This document shows, piece after piece, positions 42,501-53,906 of a stretch of 64,000 bases of DNA. Source of the DNA: Alectoria sarmentosa (taxonomy: Eukaryota > Ascomycota > Lecanoromycetes > Lecanorales > Parmeliaceae); the NCBI GenBank assembly GCA_009733775.1, contig WOGZ01000123.1:28864-92863 (forward strand). Direction: 5' to 3'. The notes beneath the pieces are model-generated. The model ran no database searches. It was not told the DNA's origin and worked only from the letters and a program-made list of their open reading frames with translations. Each line of letters starts with the position of its first letter. Position 1 is the stretch's first letter. Both the position numbers and the translations under genes were made by a program.

Positions 42501-44718
42501 TTTCCTCCATATTGACAGAGTACAGGCACACCTTTACAAAACAATGCTCGCGAGTTATTCAATCTCTTGCAGTTTTTGGACTCTTCAATTGACGCCGAGG
42601 CCTTGGAAGAAGAATACTCCACCTTGACGAAGGAAAATGTAGCTCAACTACACGAACAGTTACGCGAATACTTTCTCAGACGGACCAAGGCCGGTGTCCT
42701 GAAGTTCCTCCCGTCCATGGCGCAGATAATCCTTCCAGTCACTATGTCTATAGTGCAGAAAAAGCTATACAAGTCGATTCTTGCCAAGAATCCGGAATTG
42801 ATCAAATCTATCGTTGGGCCAAGCAAGCGAGCTCTTGGGAAAACCGAACGAGCCAATCTGAACAACATTCTGATGCAACTACGTAAATGTTTGGCTCATC
42901 CGTTTGTTTACAGCAAGGATATCGAGGAGAGAAGCAGTAACCATGTGGTTTCACATCGGAACCTGGTCGAAGCATCATCGAAATTACAGCTTTTAGAGAT
43001 CATGCTGCCGAAATTGCAAGAGCGAGGTCATCGAGTTTTGATCTTCAGCCAATTTCTTGATATGCTCGACATGGTTGAGGATTTCCTTGCGGGTCTCGGC
43101 CTATTCTATCAGCGTCTCGACGGCAACATAGGCTCTCTGCAGAAACAGAAACGGATTGACGAGTTCAATGCTCCGGATTCGCCCTTATTCGTTTTCTTAC
43201 TTTCTACTCGTGCTGGAGGCGTGGGAATTAACCTTGCCACCGCTGACACGGTCATCATCCTCGATCCCGACTTCAACCCACATCAAGATATTCAAGCGCT
43301 CTCACGTGCACATAGGATAGGACAGAAGAAGAAGGTTTTGGTATTCCAGCTGACTACTCGCAACACCGCGGAAGAGAAGATAATGCAAATCGGAAAGAGA
43401 AAAATGGCCCTTGACCACGTGTTGATTGAACAAATGGACGCTGAAGACGATGCAGGCATGGATCTCGAGTCAATACTGAAATATGGTACCGAGGCTCTTT
43501 TCAAAGACGACGATACGCAAGACATACACTACGATTCTTCCTCTGTTGACAGACTATTGGATCGTAGTCAAATTGAGGACACCAACGCCGGCAACGATGA
43601 CTCCGCGGAGTCACAATTCAGCTTTGCTCGAGTTTGGGCTAACGACAAAGGTGTCTTGGAAGAAAATCTAGGCAATGCGGATGCCTTGGAGACGGAAGTG
43701 GATCCTTCCATATGGGAGAACATCCTCAAGGAACGTGAGCGTGAAGCAGCTGCCGAGGCCGCCGCACGTGCTGAGGATTTTGGACGAGGAAGACGCAAGC
43801 GTCAAGTAAGTCGATCGTCTACCAGACAAAGCTCTACGACGATGGAGTCTTCCTTGATGGCTTTGGCTAAAATTCTATAGACTGTTGATTACTCCAAGCA
43901 GACTGCGCAATATTTCGAGTCATCTCCAACGGGCGTCAAAAGTGGGCGGAAAGGCCAAGAGTCAGATAGTGACACCGATTTCCAAGAGCGAGATGAGAGC
44001 GAGGAACCAGAGAGTGAAGAAGAGGGCGCCGAGGTTGTCGCTTCTCATGATTTGGAATCTGATGCTCATCGCCCTCTCAATGTGCACGGCTCGCTGGCCT
44101 CTTCATCTAAGAAAATGGGTAAAGCTCATTTTGATTTGACCTGATCCCCAACTCCAGCTAACCCCTTTTGTAGTTCCCGTTTTCAAACGCGCCCAGGTGC
44201 CACTCATGTCTCCTCCTGGCTCTCAATTGCCACGCCAAATCCCTGGGATGGATGGAGCGAACAGTCCTCCGCCCAAGTGTGCTGCATGTGAGAATCACCA
44301 TGCAACAGGAAGCTGTCCTCTCAAGCTGGCCGGAGTCGAATACTGCCCTCTGTGTGGAATTGCTCATTTCGGTCGGGGTAGGACATGCCCCCACATCAAC
44401 TCTGTAACCCAACTTCAAGTGATGCAAGAAGCGATTAAGCATAGCCCCGAGTCTCCTGAGCTCAAAGAACTAGCTAGGAAGAAACTTACGGGTCTTATCG
44501 GATCTATAAGACATAAGAGAAAATTGGAGGAAGAAGCGAAGGCAGCGAAGGAGAATCGGGCCCTAGGGCCGTCGGTCCAACCTGGTTCGAATCTTACACC
44601 TACTCAGCTCGCTACTATGAACCGCCAAGTACCATCGAGACAGACGAATGGCGTGAGAATTGGAAAGGAGAATAGGATTGCTGGAATTCATGCGCCTCCG
44701 CCTCCTTACGGACAATGA
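39507..44718 (+). CDS. mit1: SNF2-family chromatin remodeler, Mit1-like (Mi-2/CHD related)
   Basis: 1588 residues in five exons: 39507-39911, 40179-42477, 42526-43805, 43881-44118, 44174-44718; introns 267, 48, 75 and 55 bp. Order of parts: an N-terminal globular piece; a basic disordered region; PHD-type zinc fingers from about residue 366 (CDICREEDDDEVKGMLVFCQ then GCTSAFHQKC) and again RCTKCYRACHMHHL..WQCKDC; a chromodomain-like EYLVKWKKMSYFKVQW; then the ATPase with Walker A DEMGLGKT, motif II DEGQ, RRTKAGVL, and helicase C-terminal STRAGGVGINLATADTVI plus ALSRAHRIGQKK. The end holds a CCHC-like CAACENHHATGSCPLK and a second CPLCGIAHFG cluster. In fission yeast Mit1 belongs to SHREC and positions nucleosomes in heterochromatin. 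Motif II ends in Gln instead of His. Confidence 0.92.
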
Positions 44719-45700
44719 TCGAGGGATGGTCACAATGGAGCCGTGGAGCTGTTGAGCGGATGGATCCTTCTGAACAAAAGATTCACACCATAGGTATTTT
44801 TCAAAACTTTCAGGGGTACGGTGGCAAGTTCACGCGGACGGCTACTTTTTATGACAGCAGCTCTCTGGTAGTGTTTTCACAAATGCGCTAGGTCTGAGGG
44901 GAGTCCAAGAGCCCGAGACACTGCATCCATGCATTTAATTTCCTCCCAGTCACACATGCCATCGACTTACCCTGTTCGCTATGTTTATCGCACCAGAGAG
45001 TTGATCAGATCTCTACATTCAGACATGTTTGCAACGGGGTCGGCAAGAGACTTCAGATCCTTCATAGCGTACGAATCTCTTTGCAGATAGATTGATCAAT
45101 GACACACACTCAAGCTTGAATTTTCCCCAGCTTCTGGCTGCCTGATCTCAGTTTCCATGCATAGCCTAATGAGACCTTAAAAATGGCCCTGATCTATCCT
45201 TCCAAAGGCTCACAGGCACCCGGTGGGTAGACGCTCTCGCCATCCTGATCTTAGAAGCCCGGACGCCATGTCAGTACGTTATGGACGGTGCCAGCATCGA
45301 ACAAGTAACGACCGTAGGCGCTCTACGTTTGGAGTGGTTTTTGAGAGAGTTTTAAAACGAAGAGGCTATTTGCAGGAGACACAAGTGCCAAGCGGAATAG
45401 TAGCTGGGGTGACAAGTAGCAAATTCAAGTAGCAACGACGATGATCGCGCGGTGCGTTCGTACTCAACCGTAGAGATTCGCAGTTGGAAATCTGCCCTCA
45501 GCATGGCAACGGCAACTGCAAGCCTTTGTATCGGTATAACAATCATTGACTGTGGAGACAAAACAATGTCATGATACTTGCTCAGATTCGCTCAATATTC
45601 GGCCATCTTCGAATATCTCTACCCCCCCCCCTCCTGCGTATGCCCGCCTATTCCCGTGCCCCCTCATTTCCTACCCCGACGGCCTCATCGTGTCGATTCC
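44719..45700. other. Gene-free interval
   Basis: 982 bp between convergent genes. Short frames only. A run of C at about 45620-45630. Nothing recognised. Confidence 0.5.
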
Positions 45701-46184
45701 CTACCTCACATTGTTCATCACATCATCGTTGCCTGGGTTTGCCTCTTCATAGATCGCCTGCTTGGTCTCCGGCCCTCCCGGTCCCTCGAAATCTCGTGCT
45801 TTGGTGGGGCTGTGGTAGGAGAGTCAGTGCTGATCCAGAATTTCATTCTTGAGCCTGGTATATCCGACTTACTGGCCCGATCCGCCCTTCTCGCCTGGCT
45901 TCGAGATGAGATCTCCCCCCTCATCCACGGGAATCTCGCGGTTGTCACCCGCGCCCGATGCGGCGGAGCCGACTTTGATGGTGCTGCCGGGGAACTTGTC
46001 GGTGACGCTTGTGTCGACGCCGGACTCCGTGGCTGGGAGGTGTTAGTTGAGCGATGAGGTATGGAAGGTAATCCTTACTTGAGTCTGAGGTACTCACGCC
46101 ATGTTTGGCTTGGTGGGAATTGAGGTCACGCTCTGCCTGGCGGGCAATAGCCATAGGGTCTTGGCCTTCGTATTCTTTAGACAT
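45701..46184 (-). CDS. Small conserved ascomycete protein of unknown function
   Basis: 115 residues in three exons: 46098-46184, 45873-46024, 45701-45809. It starts MSKEYEGQDPMAIARQAERD and continues SGVDTSVTDKFPGSTIKVGS, GAGDNREIPVDEGGD and PTKARDFEGPGGPETKQAIY. I know this pattern from hypothetical proteins across ascomycetes; no function is known to me. It looks hydrophilic and disordered. The first intron's acceptor is uncertain: using the AG in CACGGAG (46025) keeps the frame, while the stronger CCCAG eight bases earlier would require a GC donor to stay in frame. The second intron (45810-45872) is clear. Confidence 0.75.
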
Positions 46185-47017
46185 GGTGGGAGGTATTTAA
46201 TCGCTAGCTTTGGTAGTTGTAAACGGGTTTTTGGTTGTGGTTTATTTGTTTGTTGCAAGAAACATGGGATACAGATTCGCGGTGGAATTAAAACGCTGAT
46301 GATGTCACTCATCTAGACATTGATAGGGCTGAAAATTGAACATTAGCAACGGCCGCCGAAACTTGCAAAAGTTTGGGAAGAGGAATCTTTGATACGCCGC
46401 TCAATTCATCTGGAAGAATAGGATACCATGACTAGAAGTCCGTTGCAGAAAGCCAATGGGCTTGGACTTATTTGCAAGTATGTTTACGAGTATACGGACG
46501 TGTGATCCGAGGAGTCGACACACAGCAATCGTCCAGCATGCAGCGACCGAGCGGTATTTGGCTGCTACAGGCTCAGTTGTGCTCTACAGACCGCCTTGAT
46601 TAGACCCATACCACACTGCAACTTCACACACTTATATGTTAGGATACGATATCTATATACGGAGTACATAATGCAGGTTGTTATGCAAAAGGCCTTCGGG
46701 GACAAATATACACGCGGTTTCTGCAGGTAATGTCCCTCGGCCCACGTTCCCCGCCACACCCGGAGACCCCAAAAGTCTCCCTTGTCAGCGCTGTATAAGC
46801 GGCACCAATAGCAGTGACTCAATCTTCAGCGGCTTTACCCGACTGAGTTACATCTGCAGAGATAATAACGTCTCGATCCATGGACCATGGCACGGCGCGC
46901 ATGGTCGGAAAGCTTCCCCCCGAGAAGCTCAAACCCCGCTGAACTTCAAATGTCTGCTTTCCATCGTTGCGTTGCGAGCGAGACTTCAGAGTTCTCACTT
47001 CTTCCAACTTCGCAGCC
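46185..47017. other. Divergent region between small protein gene and SAM methyltransferase
   Basis: 833 bp with both promoters; no coding-like frame. The left part, next to the start at 46184, is T-rich on the plus strand. Confidence 0.45.
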
Positions 47018-48295
47018 ATGTCTGCCCCAACGGCCGCCGAAGAACAAAACCAGACAAGCGAAACATCAATCTCAGCACCAACCCAAGCTGCTCATGCTGA
47101 AACCCAGGCAGGAAGTCAAGCAGAAGTTCAAGCAGTACAAGCACCAATACAAGCAGAAGGTGACATTGCCATTGACGACAGCAATTCTGCCTACAGTGAT
47201 GATCTGTAAGTTGACCCATAGGACCCGTAGCCATCGTATGTCCGCCACTCAAGCGTATCCAGTTCCACCTACACCGCATCTCTCTCTTCAAGTGTGCTGA
47301 ACTTCCCCACGGAGAACGGCCGCCGTTACCATGCCTTCAGGGAAGGCACTTATGTCTTTCCGAATGATGAATCGGAGCAGGATCGTATGGATCTCCATCA
47401 TGAGATGATTATGAAAGCATGTGGTGGTAGACTCCATCTGGCACCGCTAACTAATCCGGGACGTATTCTGGATATTGGAACAGGGACTGGTATTTGGTGC
47501 ATCGAGATGGGCGATACTTACCCTGACGCGGAGGTGATCGGGAATGACTTCAGCCCCGTCCAGCCTAATATGGTACCTCGAAATGTCAAATTTGAAGTGG
47601 ACGATGTTGAGGCACCGTGGACGCATCAAACAAAATTCGACTATATTCACTCCCGTTTCATGGCTGGCTCAATAGCAGATTGGCCAAAGCTTGTCCGGGC
47701 TTGCCACGACAACCTGAACCCTGGCGGCATCGTTGAGTTTGTGGATGGAGACTTTCTCATCTACTCTGAAGATGGATCGATCAAAGATTCCTGGTGGGAG
47801 AAGTGGAACATAGACATTGAAAGATCAGCAAGAATGGGTGGACGTATTATGCGTCCTGGGCCTCAGCTAGAAGACTGGGTTCGCGCGGCGGGTTTTGAAG
47901 ACGTCCATGCCCAGAAGATCAGGCTACCTATGGGCTTATGGCCAAAGGACAGGCAAATGGCAAGTAATATTTCTAGAGTGCATGCCAAATTGTCAGAAGA
48001 GCCTCAGCTGACGATCTACTCATGCACCTAGAAGGAAGTCGGGGCTTTCAACCTTGTGCAACTCAGAGAGGGACTCGAAGGCTTCTCGCTTGCATTGTTC
48101 ACTCGCATTCTGGGCTGGTCTCCAGAGGAGGTACAGGTCCTACTGAGCAAAGTCAGGAAGGATATGGAGAACAGAAACATGCATGCGCAGAACGACATGT
48201 AAGATCCCCTCTACGTCAGTCAACAGAACCCAGGGTGTCTAGCTGACGCTGTCGCCCCAAGATATGTCGTCTGGGGTCGCAGACCCAGTGTCTAG
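47018..48295 (+). CDS. SAM-dependent methyltransferase, LaeA/TAM-like
   Basis: 364 residues. Exons 47018-47205, 47254-47959, 48032-48198 and 48262-48295; introns 48, 72 and 63 bp. The middle intron has a GC donor (ATG|GCAAGT) with CTGAC and CCTAG, giving RQMKEVGAFNLVQLREGLEG; no GT donor nearby restores this. The N-terminal 60 residues are Ala/Gln-rich and disordered. The SAM loop is ILDIGTGTGIWCIEMGDTYP, then GNDFSPVQP; FDYIHSRFMAGSIADW and GGIVEFVD follow as in the LaeA-like family of secondary-metabolism methyltransferases. The C-terminus YVVWGRRPSV is family-typical. Target unknown; these genes are numerous in fungi, so no LaeA orthology is claimed. Confidence 0.9.
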
Positions 48296-49325
48296 GTGCT
48301 GGAAACCGTTTGGTAGGTATTTGATGGTCTTTGGGAGATAGATGTCGTTTTTGCTGTTGCCTTCTGATAGCGGCAACCTTATGTGAAAAGTCGGAGTTCG
48401 ATAGCATTGATATTACTGATCATCTGCTGATCTGCCAATTTCCCATGATATTTCTAGACACAGACCCACCTTATTTTAGCTCGAGGCTCAGCGGAGTGCA
48501 TGACCCGGGAAATGCCAATATAGTTGCGTTGCCCCTCGTACATGATACGTACGTGTGGTGATATAGTACTAGGGAGGAACGCCGGTACCGAATCTGCAGG
48601 GATTCTTATCTAAGTGGCGATCTGACACTAGTGTAAAACCATTTCCAACTTCTGTATTGAAGTACGGAACCTGCTTTTGGGAAACGACGGTCATCAAAAC
48701 CATCAAACTTGAAGAATTCGATGAGGTAAGCTTCTAGCGAAGCACTTGTTTGAACGTACCGGATAATAAAGCTGCGGCGATGATCCACACATCAATAAAG
48801 AAATGAGATTCATTGAGACGTTGTATCGTAATTAAACAGGGCTCGGAGAACGATACCGGCTCCGATGTTTTTAGCGCCAAACTTCAATGCAAGGCAGTGT
48901 CGACGACCTCTCTTCACCTTCCTCATCAAGTCATTGTCAGCGCTACGGCTGAGCAGAAGCGAAAGACGTCACGGAAATGGCAATTATTGCAGCATATATG
49001 CGGAGAAGGCCTGGCAGGGACTTCTGCGGACCCAATCACCATGTCTCCCGAGATCCGGACTCGCCTCAGATCTGTTGTTGACCCAGTAGAATCGGTAGAA
49101 TCGGTAGAATCGACCCGGGAAAAAGCCACGGAGCTTCCTGCTTACATGATCGCTGCTCGACACATTGCGGTGCCTTGCACTAGCCCTGATTTCATTCGTC
49201 ATCGATAGCTGTCCGTCATGGCAAATATAATACAGCTTCATGTCCCCGTTACATGAGGTTCATTTTACTTCAAACTTTCCTTTCTGTGCATCTCATTACT
49301 TGTACTCGTACCATTTCATTGCAAA
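48296..49325. other. Gene-free interval with a short 9-bp tandem repeat
   Basis: 1.03 kb. At about 49087-49112 AGAATCGGT-type units are repeated three times. An open frame 48813-49208 encodes a Ser/Glu-containing product without recognisable features and I do not call it. Promoter of the carboxypeptidase gene at the right, with an AATATAATA word about 100 nt before the ATG. Confidence 0.45.
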
Positions 49326-51196
49326 ATGCGTATTCTTACTTACCTCAGCCTTTTGGCGACTGCCAGTGTCGTTACAGCCAGAAGTGCGCAGCATGTCGGC
49401 AAGACGTTGCCAGAGCGCGCACCTAGGTCGCCCAGATTAATGGAGGACGTCCACTATCCTCAGTACAACAAGCGACAATACGTGAATACCACAAGCAGTA
49501 AGCCTCTAATGCAGACGTCATTTGGTCTGGCGCTGACTGGAGTAGAATTTGCCGTCAATGGAAATGCTATCCCAGACGTCGACTTTGACATCGGCGAGTC
49601 ATACGCAGGTCTGTTGCCCATATCCTCAAAGGCCAATGAGACTCGAGAACTCTACTTCTGGTACTTCCCGTCCACGAATCCGCTTGCCGCAGATGAAATC
49701 ACTATTTGGCTCAATGGCGGACCGGGATGCAGCTCTCTCGAGGGCCTTTTGCAAGAAAACGGGCCCTTTCTTTGGCAGTATGGTACTTTTGCTCCAGTTC
49801 CGAACCCATGGACATGGGTGAATCTCACCAACATGGTTTGGGTAGAGCAGCCTGTTGGGACTGGCTTCTCACAAGGGACTGCAGATGTTACGGATGAGAC
49901 TGGTGTCGCTTCAGAATTCTTGGGTTTCTGGAAGAACTTCGTAGAAACTTTCGACCTGCAGAATCGCAAAGTCTATATCTCCGGGGAGAGTTACGCAGGA
50001 TATTATGTCCCATATATCGCGGATGCGATGCTGAATAGCAATGACACGACATACTACGATGTCGAGTCGATTTTGATCCACGATCCGAGCACTAGCACAG
50101 AAGCTGTGCAACAGCAGAGTAAGCACCCTACTCCTCAAAAACGACATCGACTCACATGGTCCCAGTCCCTGCTGTTGCCTACGTCGACTACTGGGCCCCA
50201 CTCTTCTCTCTCAATGCATCCTTCATGAACTTTCTCCACGAGCAAGCTGACTCCTGCGGATACACTTCCTTCCTTAACGAATACCTCGTATACCCTCCCG
50301 CTGGGCCCCTTCCAAATCCTCCCATGTCCAATGATACCTCGGGCCAATGCGACCTGTGGGATGCTATCTTCTACGCCGAATTGCTCATCAATCCTTGCTT
50401 TGACATTTACCAAATCGCCACCACCTGGTACGTCTTTTCGGAGTCCCTGTTTCCTCTTTTAAACCAAATATTGAGTCTTGAGACTTGTTCTGGGAGCTTT
50501 CACTCTGTGGATGTGTTTCAAGGCTCGTCATACCCCCTTAAAAAAGCAGGACTAACTCTGAAATCATAATCCAGTCCGCTTCTATGGGACGTCCTCGGGT
50601 TTCCCGGTTCTTTCGATTACACCCCCGCAGGAGCGACCGTCTACTTTAATCGCACGGATGTGCAGAAGGCTATCAACGCGCCAATAGAGCAATGGATGGA
50701 GTGCACCAATAATAACGTCTTCGCCGGAGACGGATCTGACAGCTCCCCTCCGAGTGGACTTTCCGTTCTGCCTGGCGTGATCGAGAAGCTCAACAAGACC
50801 ATTATTGCCCATGGCGCACTTGACTACATCCTCATCGCCAACGGTACCCTGCTCATGATTCAGAATATGACGTGGAATGGCGCCCAGGGCTTCTCAAGCA
50901 AGCCGTCAGATGAGTTCTTCGTGCCCTACCACACCCAGGATAATCCAAGTACTTTGGCGGGAGCTGGTGTCTTCGGTACGGCGCATACTGAGCGAGACCT
51001 GACGTTCGTAGAAGTCAGCCTCAGTGGGCACATGATTCCCCAATATGCGCCTAGTGCCTCTTATCGCTTGGTGGAGTTTATGCTGGGGAGAATCGATAGT
51101 ATCACGGAACAGGGATGCTTTACGACTGACACGGCGTGTACAAATGGGGATGGAACTACGAACTATACTACGTTATGTGAGAATGGGACATGCTAG
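49326..51196 (+). CDS. Secreted serine carboxypeptidase, S10 family
   Basis: 543 residues. Exons 49326-49497, 49543-50118, 50166-50427 and 50575-51196; introns 45, 47 and 147 bp. A signal peptide (MRILTYLSLLATASVVTA) is followed by a short pro-segment. The oxyanion/substrate segment is WLNGGPGCSSLEGLLQENGP; catalytic Ser is in ISGESYAGYYVPYIADAM, Asp in HGALDYILIANG, His in LSGHMIPQYAP. Many NxS/T sites suggest glycosylation, and the C-terminus is Thr/Cys rich. The first intron is a multiple of three without stops, so it reads through; splicing gives the family-like NTTSIEFAVNGNAIPDVDF. Removes C-terminal amino acids from peptides, probably in acidic surroundings. Confidence 0.93.
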
Positions 51197-52357
51197 CGCA
51201 GCATGTAGGTGGTTCGGAGTGGTTGTCGACTTGATGTGTACATAGATTAATCGGTGCTCGCCGGAATAGATATGCATGCGCAGAGCTTCCAACTCGATGA
51301 CCAGGCCAAGATTGCTTTTCCTCCCAAGCTTGGCTCCTCGGGTTCAGTCCTTTACACATGCCGCGTCAAACCGCTGTTATTGGCCAAAGTGCCGACCAAG
51401 CTGCTGACTAAAAGTCTCAAAAAAGTCTTGGCATCAAATCTTGAGCAGACGGGACGAAACAAAAAGTAGTTCCCTAGTGGTCGGATTGAATCTCAACATT
51501 CACAGGCTTCTTCTTCTTCTTCTTCTTCGAAAACGGTACGGAGCGATATTGAGATATCTGGGGGATATTTGCCTTGTGAGATAGAAAAGCATGACGCTAC
51601 AAAGCTGCAAGTGGTGAAAGCTTTGGGCGAAAAGTCCTTGGAAGTGCACCTATATACCCTCAAGCGCTATTGGGCAGATGGTGGAAGCCCCAGAAATGGG
51701 TTAAACGGCTAAATCTCAAGACGAATTCGGGGCTGGTGAGGGGGAAATTACCGCTTCGTTCGGGCAAGGGACCCGCCGAGGTTTCTGGTTGAATGCTGTG
51801 CTCGAGTAATGAATTGAATGGGGTTGTGCGGGGTGCTTTCGGCTGTGATTAGTGCATCCAGTCCGGGCAGTGGGCATTTAGCATTCGAAGAGTTGAGATT
51901 ATGGTCGAAGCGAAAAAAAATCGGAATGCCCCGCTCTTGTGCATGGCTGTCGCGCTGGGAGCGGGTCATGAGCTTTGGGAAATCGATTGTGCAAATGATG
52001 CTCAAGCGAAGGGCCTGGCATGAACAGCTATCACACTCTGGTAATTGTTTCCCGAACAGCCGACTTAGGAAAACCCGACAACCAAAGCCCAAATCAAACA
52101 GAAAGGACTGTGTGCAACCGAAATAGCCTGACGCCAGCAACAATCCGAAATCACTCCGCATCCGTTTGACACCATCAGATCCCTCCATTTTCTTATATCC
52201 GATCCTTTGCAGACTTTCAGCCGCCTTGATTTTTTCGTGATCACTAGGAGCCTCGGCGATGATGGCATCCTGTTAGGCCAGCGGCCTGGACTCCCTGCTC
52301 GTGACGGATCAGTCAGCGATCCTTAGCAAAATGCTGAGTGTCTGCTCACATCTTTTA
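51197..52357. other. Gene-free interval with a CTT microsatellite
   Basis: 1.16 kb between convergent genes. A (CTT)n run of seven units lies at 51507-51528. No coding-like frame found on either strand. Confidence 0.5.
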
Positions 52358-52984
52358 TCAATCAAAGAAACCCCGGATCCCTCTGCGCCTCACAGGCGTC
52401 GAAGTCTCGCTATACCTACGCTCGTATGTCTCCCACGAGCGGCTCCTAGCCCTGGGTCTCGGTCCGGGTCTGGATATCGAGCGGCCGGAATGACGATGGT
52501 GACCAGAGTGACCGTGATGACCTGAGTAACCTTGATGTGGAGGAGGAGACACTCGTCGACGGCGGGGAGGCGATCTGTGACGGGGAGGAGGTGCTTGGGA
52601 TCGTACAGGAGGCCGAGACTGAACTCGTCGACGGCGGGAAGGCGATCTGTGACGGGGAGGAGGTGCCTGGTATCGTACAGGAGGCCGGGGCTGAACTCGT
52701 CGAGGTGATGGCTGTCGCGGTCGATACGGCAGATTTTGCGGATAACGTGAACCAGTGCTAGGAAGGGCCCTCTCACCTCTCTGCGGATGGCGAGGACGAT
52801 CACGAGGACGAGACCGAGAAGGGGATCTCTGGGCCTGCTGATAGTGATTATGGCTGTGTCTATGAGTGTGTCTGTCGTCATAGTGAATGTGTTGGTGGTA
52901 CTCGAAGAAGTGGGGTTGGAAAGACACGTCTGGGCGCCTCCGGCCTTGCCTGCCCCTCTGCTGGTCTTCTTCCCGGTCCGCCAT
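52358..52984 (-). CDS. Arg/His/Pro-rich low-complexity protein with internal repeats
   Basis: Open frame of 208 residues, start ATG at 52984 (MADREEDQQRGRQGRRRPD). Composition is dominated by Arg, Pro, Ser and His: a His-rich segment around residue 35-48, RS dipeptides (SPSRSRPRDRPR), and two 24-residue repeats (units of RRRRVQSRPPVR plus APPPRHRSP) encoded by a 72-bp DNA tandem repeat. A HSGHH-type stretch and an RARSRSWETYERRYSE segment follow. Resembles RS-rich nuclear RNA-binding or disordered proteins, but no domain is recognised. The frame may be kept open partly by the GC-rich repeat, so a real gene is likely but not certain. Confidence 0.55.
   Translation of the reverse strand: MADREEDQQRGRQGRRRPDVSFQPHFFEYHQHIHYDDRHTHRHSHNHYQQAQRSPSRSRPRDRPRHPQRGERALPSTGSRYPQNLPYRPRQPSPRRVQPRPPVRYQAPPPRHRSPSRRRRVQSRPPVRSQAPPPRHRSPPRRRRVSPPPHQGYSGHHGHSGHHRHSGRSISRPGPRPRARSRSWETYERRYSETSTPVRRRGIRGFFD
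52552..52710. repeat. 72-bp tandem repeat, just over two copies
   Basis: Units start at 52552 and 52624 with CTCGTCGACGGCGGG; a truncated third begins at 52696. Copies are nearly identical, with a few substitutions. The unit is a multiple of three and encodes the 24-residue repeat of the overlapping minus-strand protein. Confidence 0.85.
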
Positions 52985-53301
52985 GGCTTGGTCGTTTGGT
53001 GAAGTGAGGCCTTGTAGCTTTGTTAATCAAGAGAGGGCTGACCGAAGGGACTTCTGAGGCTTTGTGAAGCTGCTAGATGGTGAAGGAAACAAGAGGAGAC
53101 AGCTCCTTTTGATAGTATTCTCCAATTCTTATCGTGCGTCTGCCTAGGTGAAGGTTCACGCGTCTCCACTGATGCAAATGCCATGTGTTATTGGCCTTCC
53201 CGAAGTGATGATTGGACCCTAAGATCGCTTTCCAGATGGCTCACTCAATCAAGTGGCAGCACCTCCGATCTTGCTTCTACCCATGATCAACCATCGAGAG
53301 T

Positions 53302-53906
53302 CTAGAGCACGCCATCCGAGCCTTTGTTGTTGATCGAGATCTGGCCAGCAACTGGCTGGAGGCTCCCGTCCAAAGGTCCTCCCTCGTTGTCCTCGCGGAC
53401 CCAACGAAGAGTCATACGGTTGAGCATACTATGCAAGTGGCCTCTTTAAGTTGGGTGCCAAGAAGCAGCAGAGTAGTGACGAAGAGTTTCATGAAGCGGA
53501 TAGACAGCTTATGTCTGGAGGTCCACGAGAAGAGTGGAGACCCACGTTTTGGAAGCAATACAGGTAGACAGCGAGAAACTCTAGCTTGTTACTCGTTCCA
53601 GACCCAGCGCATGATCACCTACTGCTCGACGTGACCCGAAGATCAGCCCAATGGGAAGAATTCTTTCCATCACGCTATGGGATGGTTGAATGCTTCCTGC
53701 AGTGTGGCATTAGGTACTCATGATTTACCTTGAGAGTAGCGCATGATAAGGCCAAGAAAGCGCGTACGATCGGCGTTGATGAAACTCAATAGGTTCGGTG
53801 AGGCGTCTTGCTGCACGAGGATCAGGAGTGCTGCTTCATCGGCCAATTGTGCGAAAGCCTTGATAGCCGCAGGATATTGCCACCGTAACGCAGGAACGGA
53901 AAGCAC
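53302..53906 (-). pseudogene. Coding-like fragments, possibly a spliced gene or a gene relic
   Basis: Three minus-strand stretches read like protein. 53729-53906 contains QYPAAIKAFAQLADEAALL then ASPNLLSFINADRTRFLGLI, ending in a GTAAAT donor. 53412-53492 is a 26-residue piece starting MKLFVTTLLLLGTQ, like a signal peptide. 53302-53427 starts MLNRMTLRWVRED and continues GGPLDGSLQPVAGQISINN up to a TAG. The last two overlap in different frames, so at most one belongs with the first. I could not join them into one convincing model, and no family is recognised. Confidence 0.25.

Noticed and set aside
44584..44600. GGTTCGAATC resembling a tRNA T-loop
   Set aside because: It lies inside the Mit1-like coding sequence (PGSNLTP) and no acceptor stem or anticodon arm surrounds it.
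48813..49208. 131-codon frame with VESVESVES repeat
   Set aside because: The repeat is a 9-bp DNA repeat; no domain, no splice partner and no conservation signal visible.
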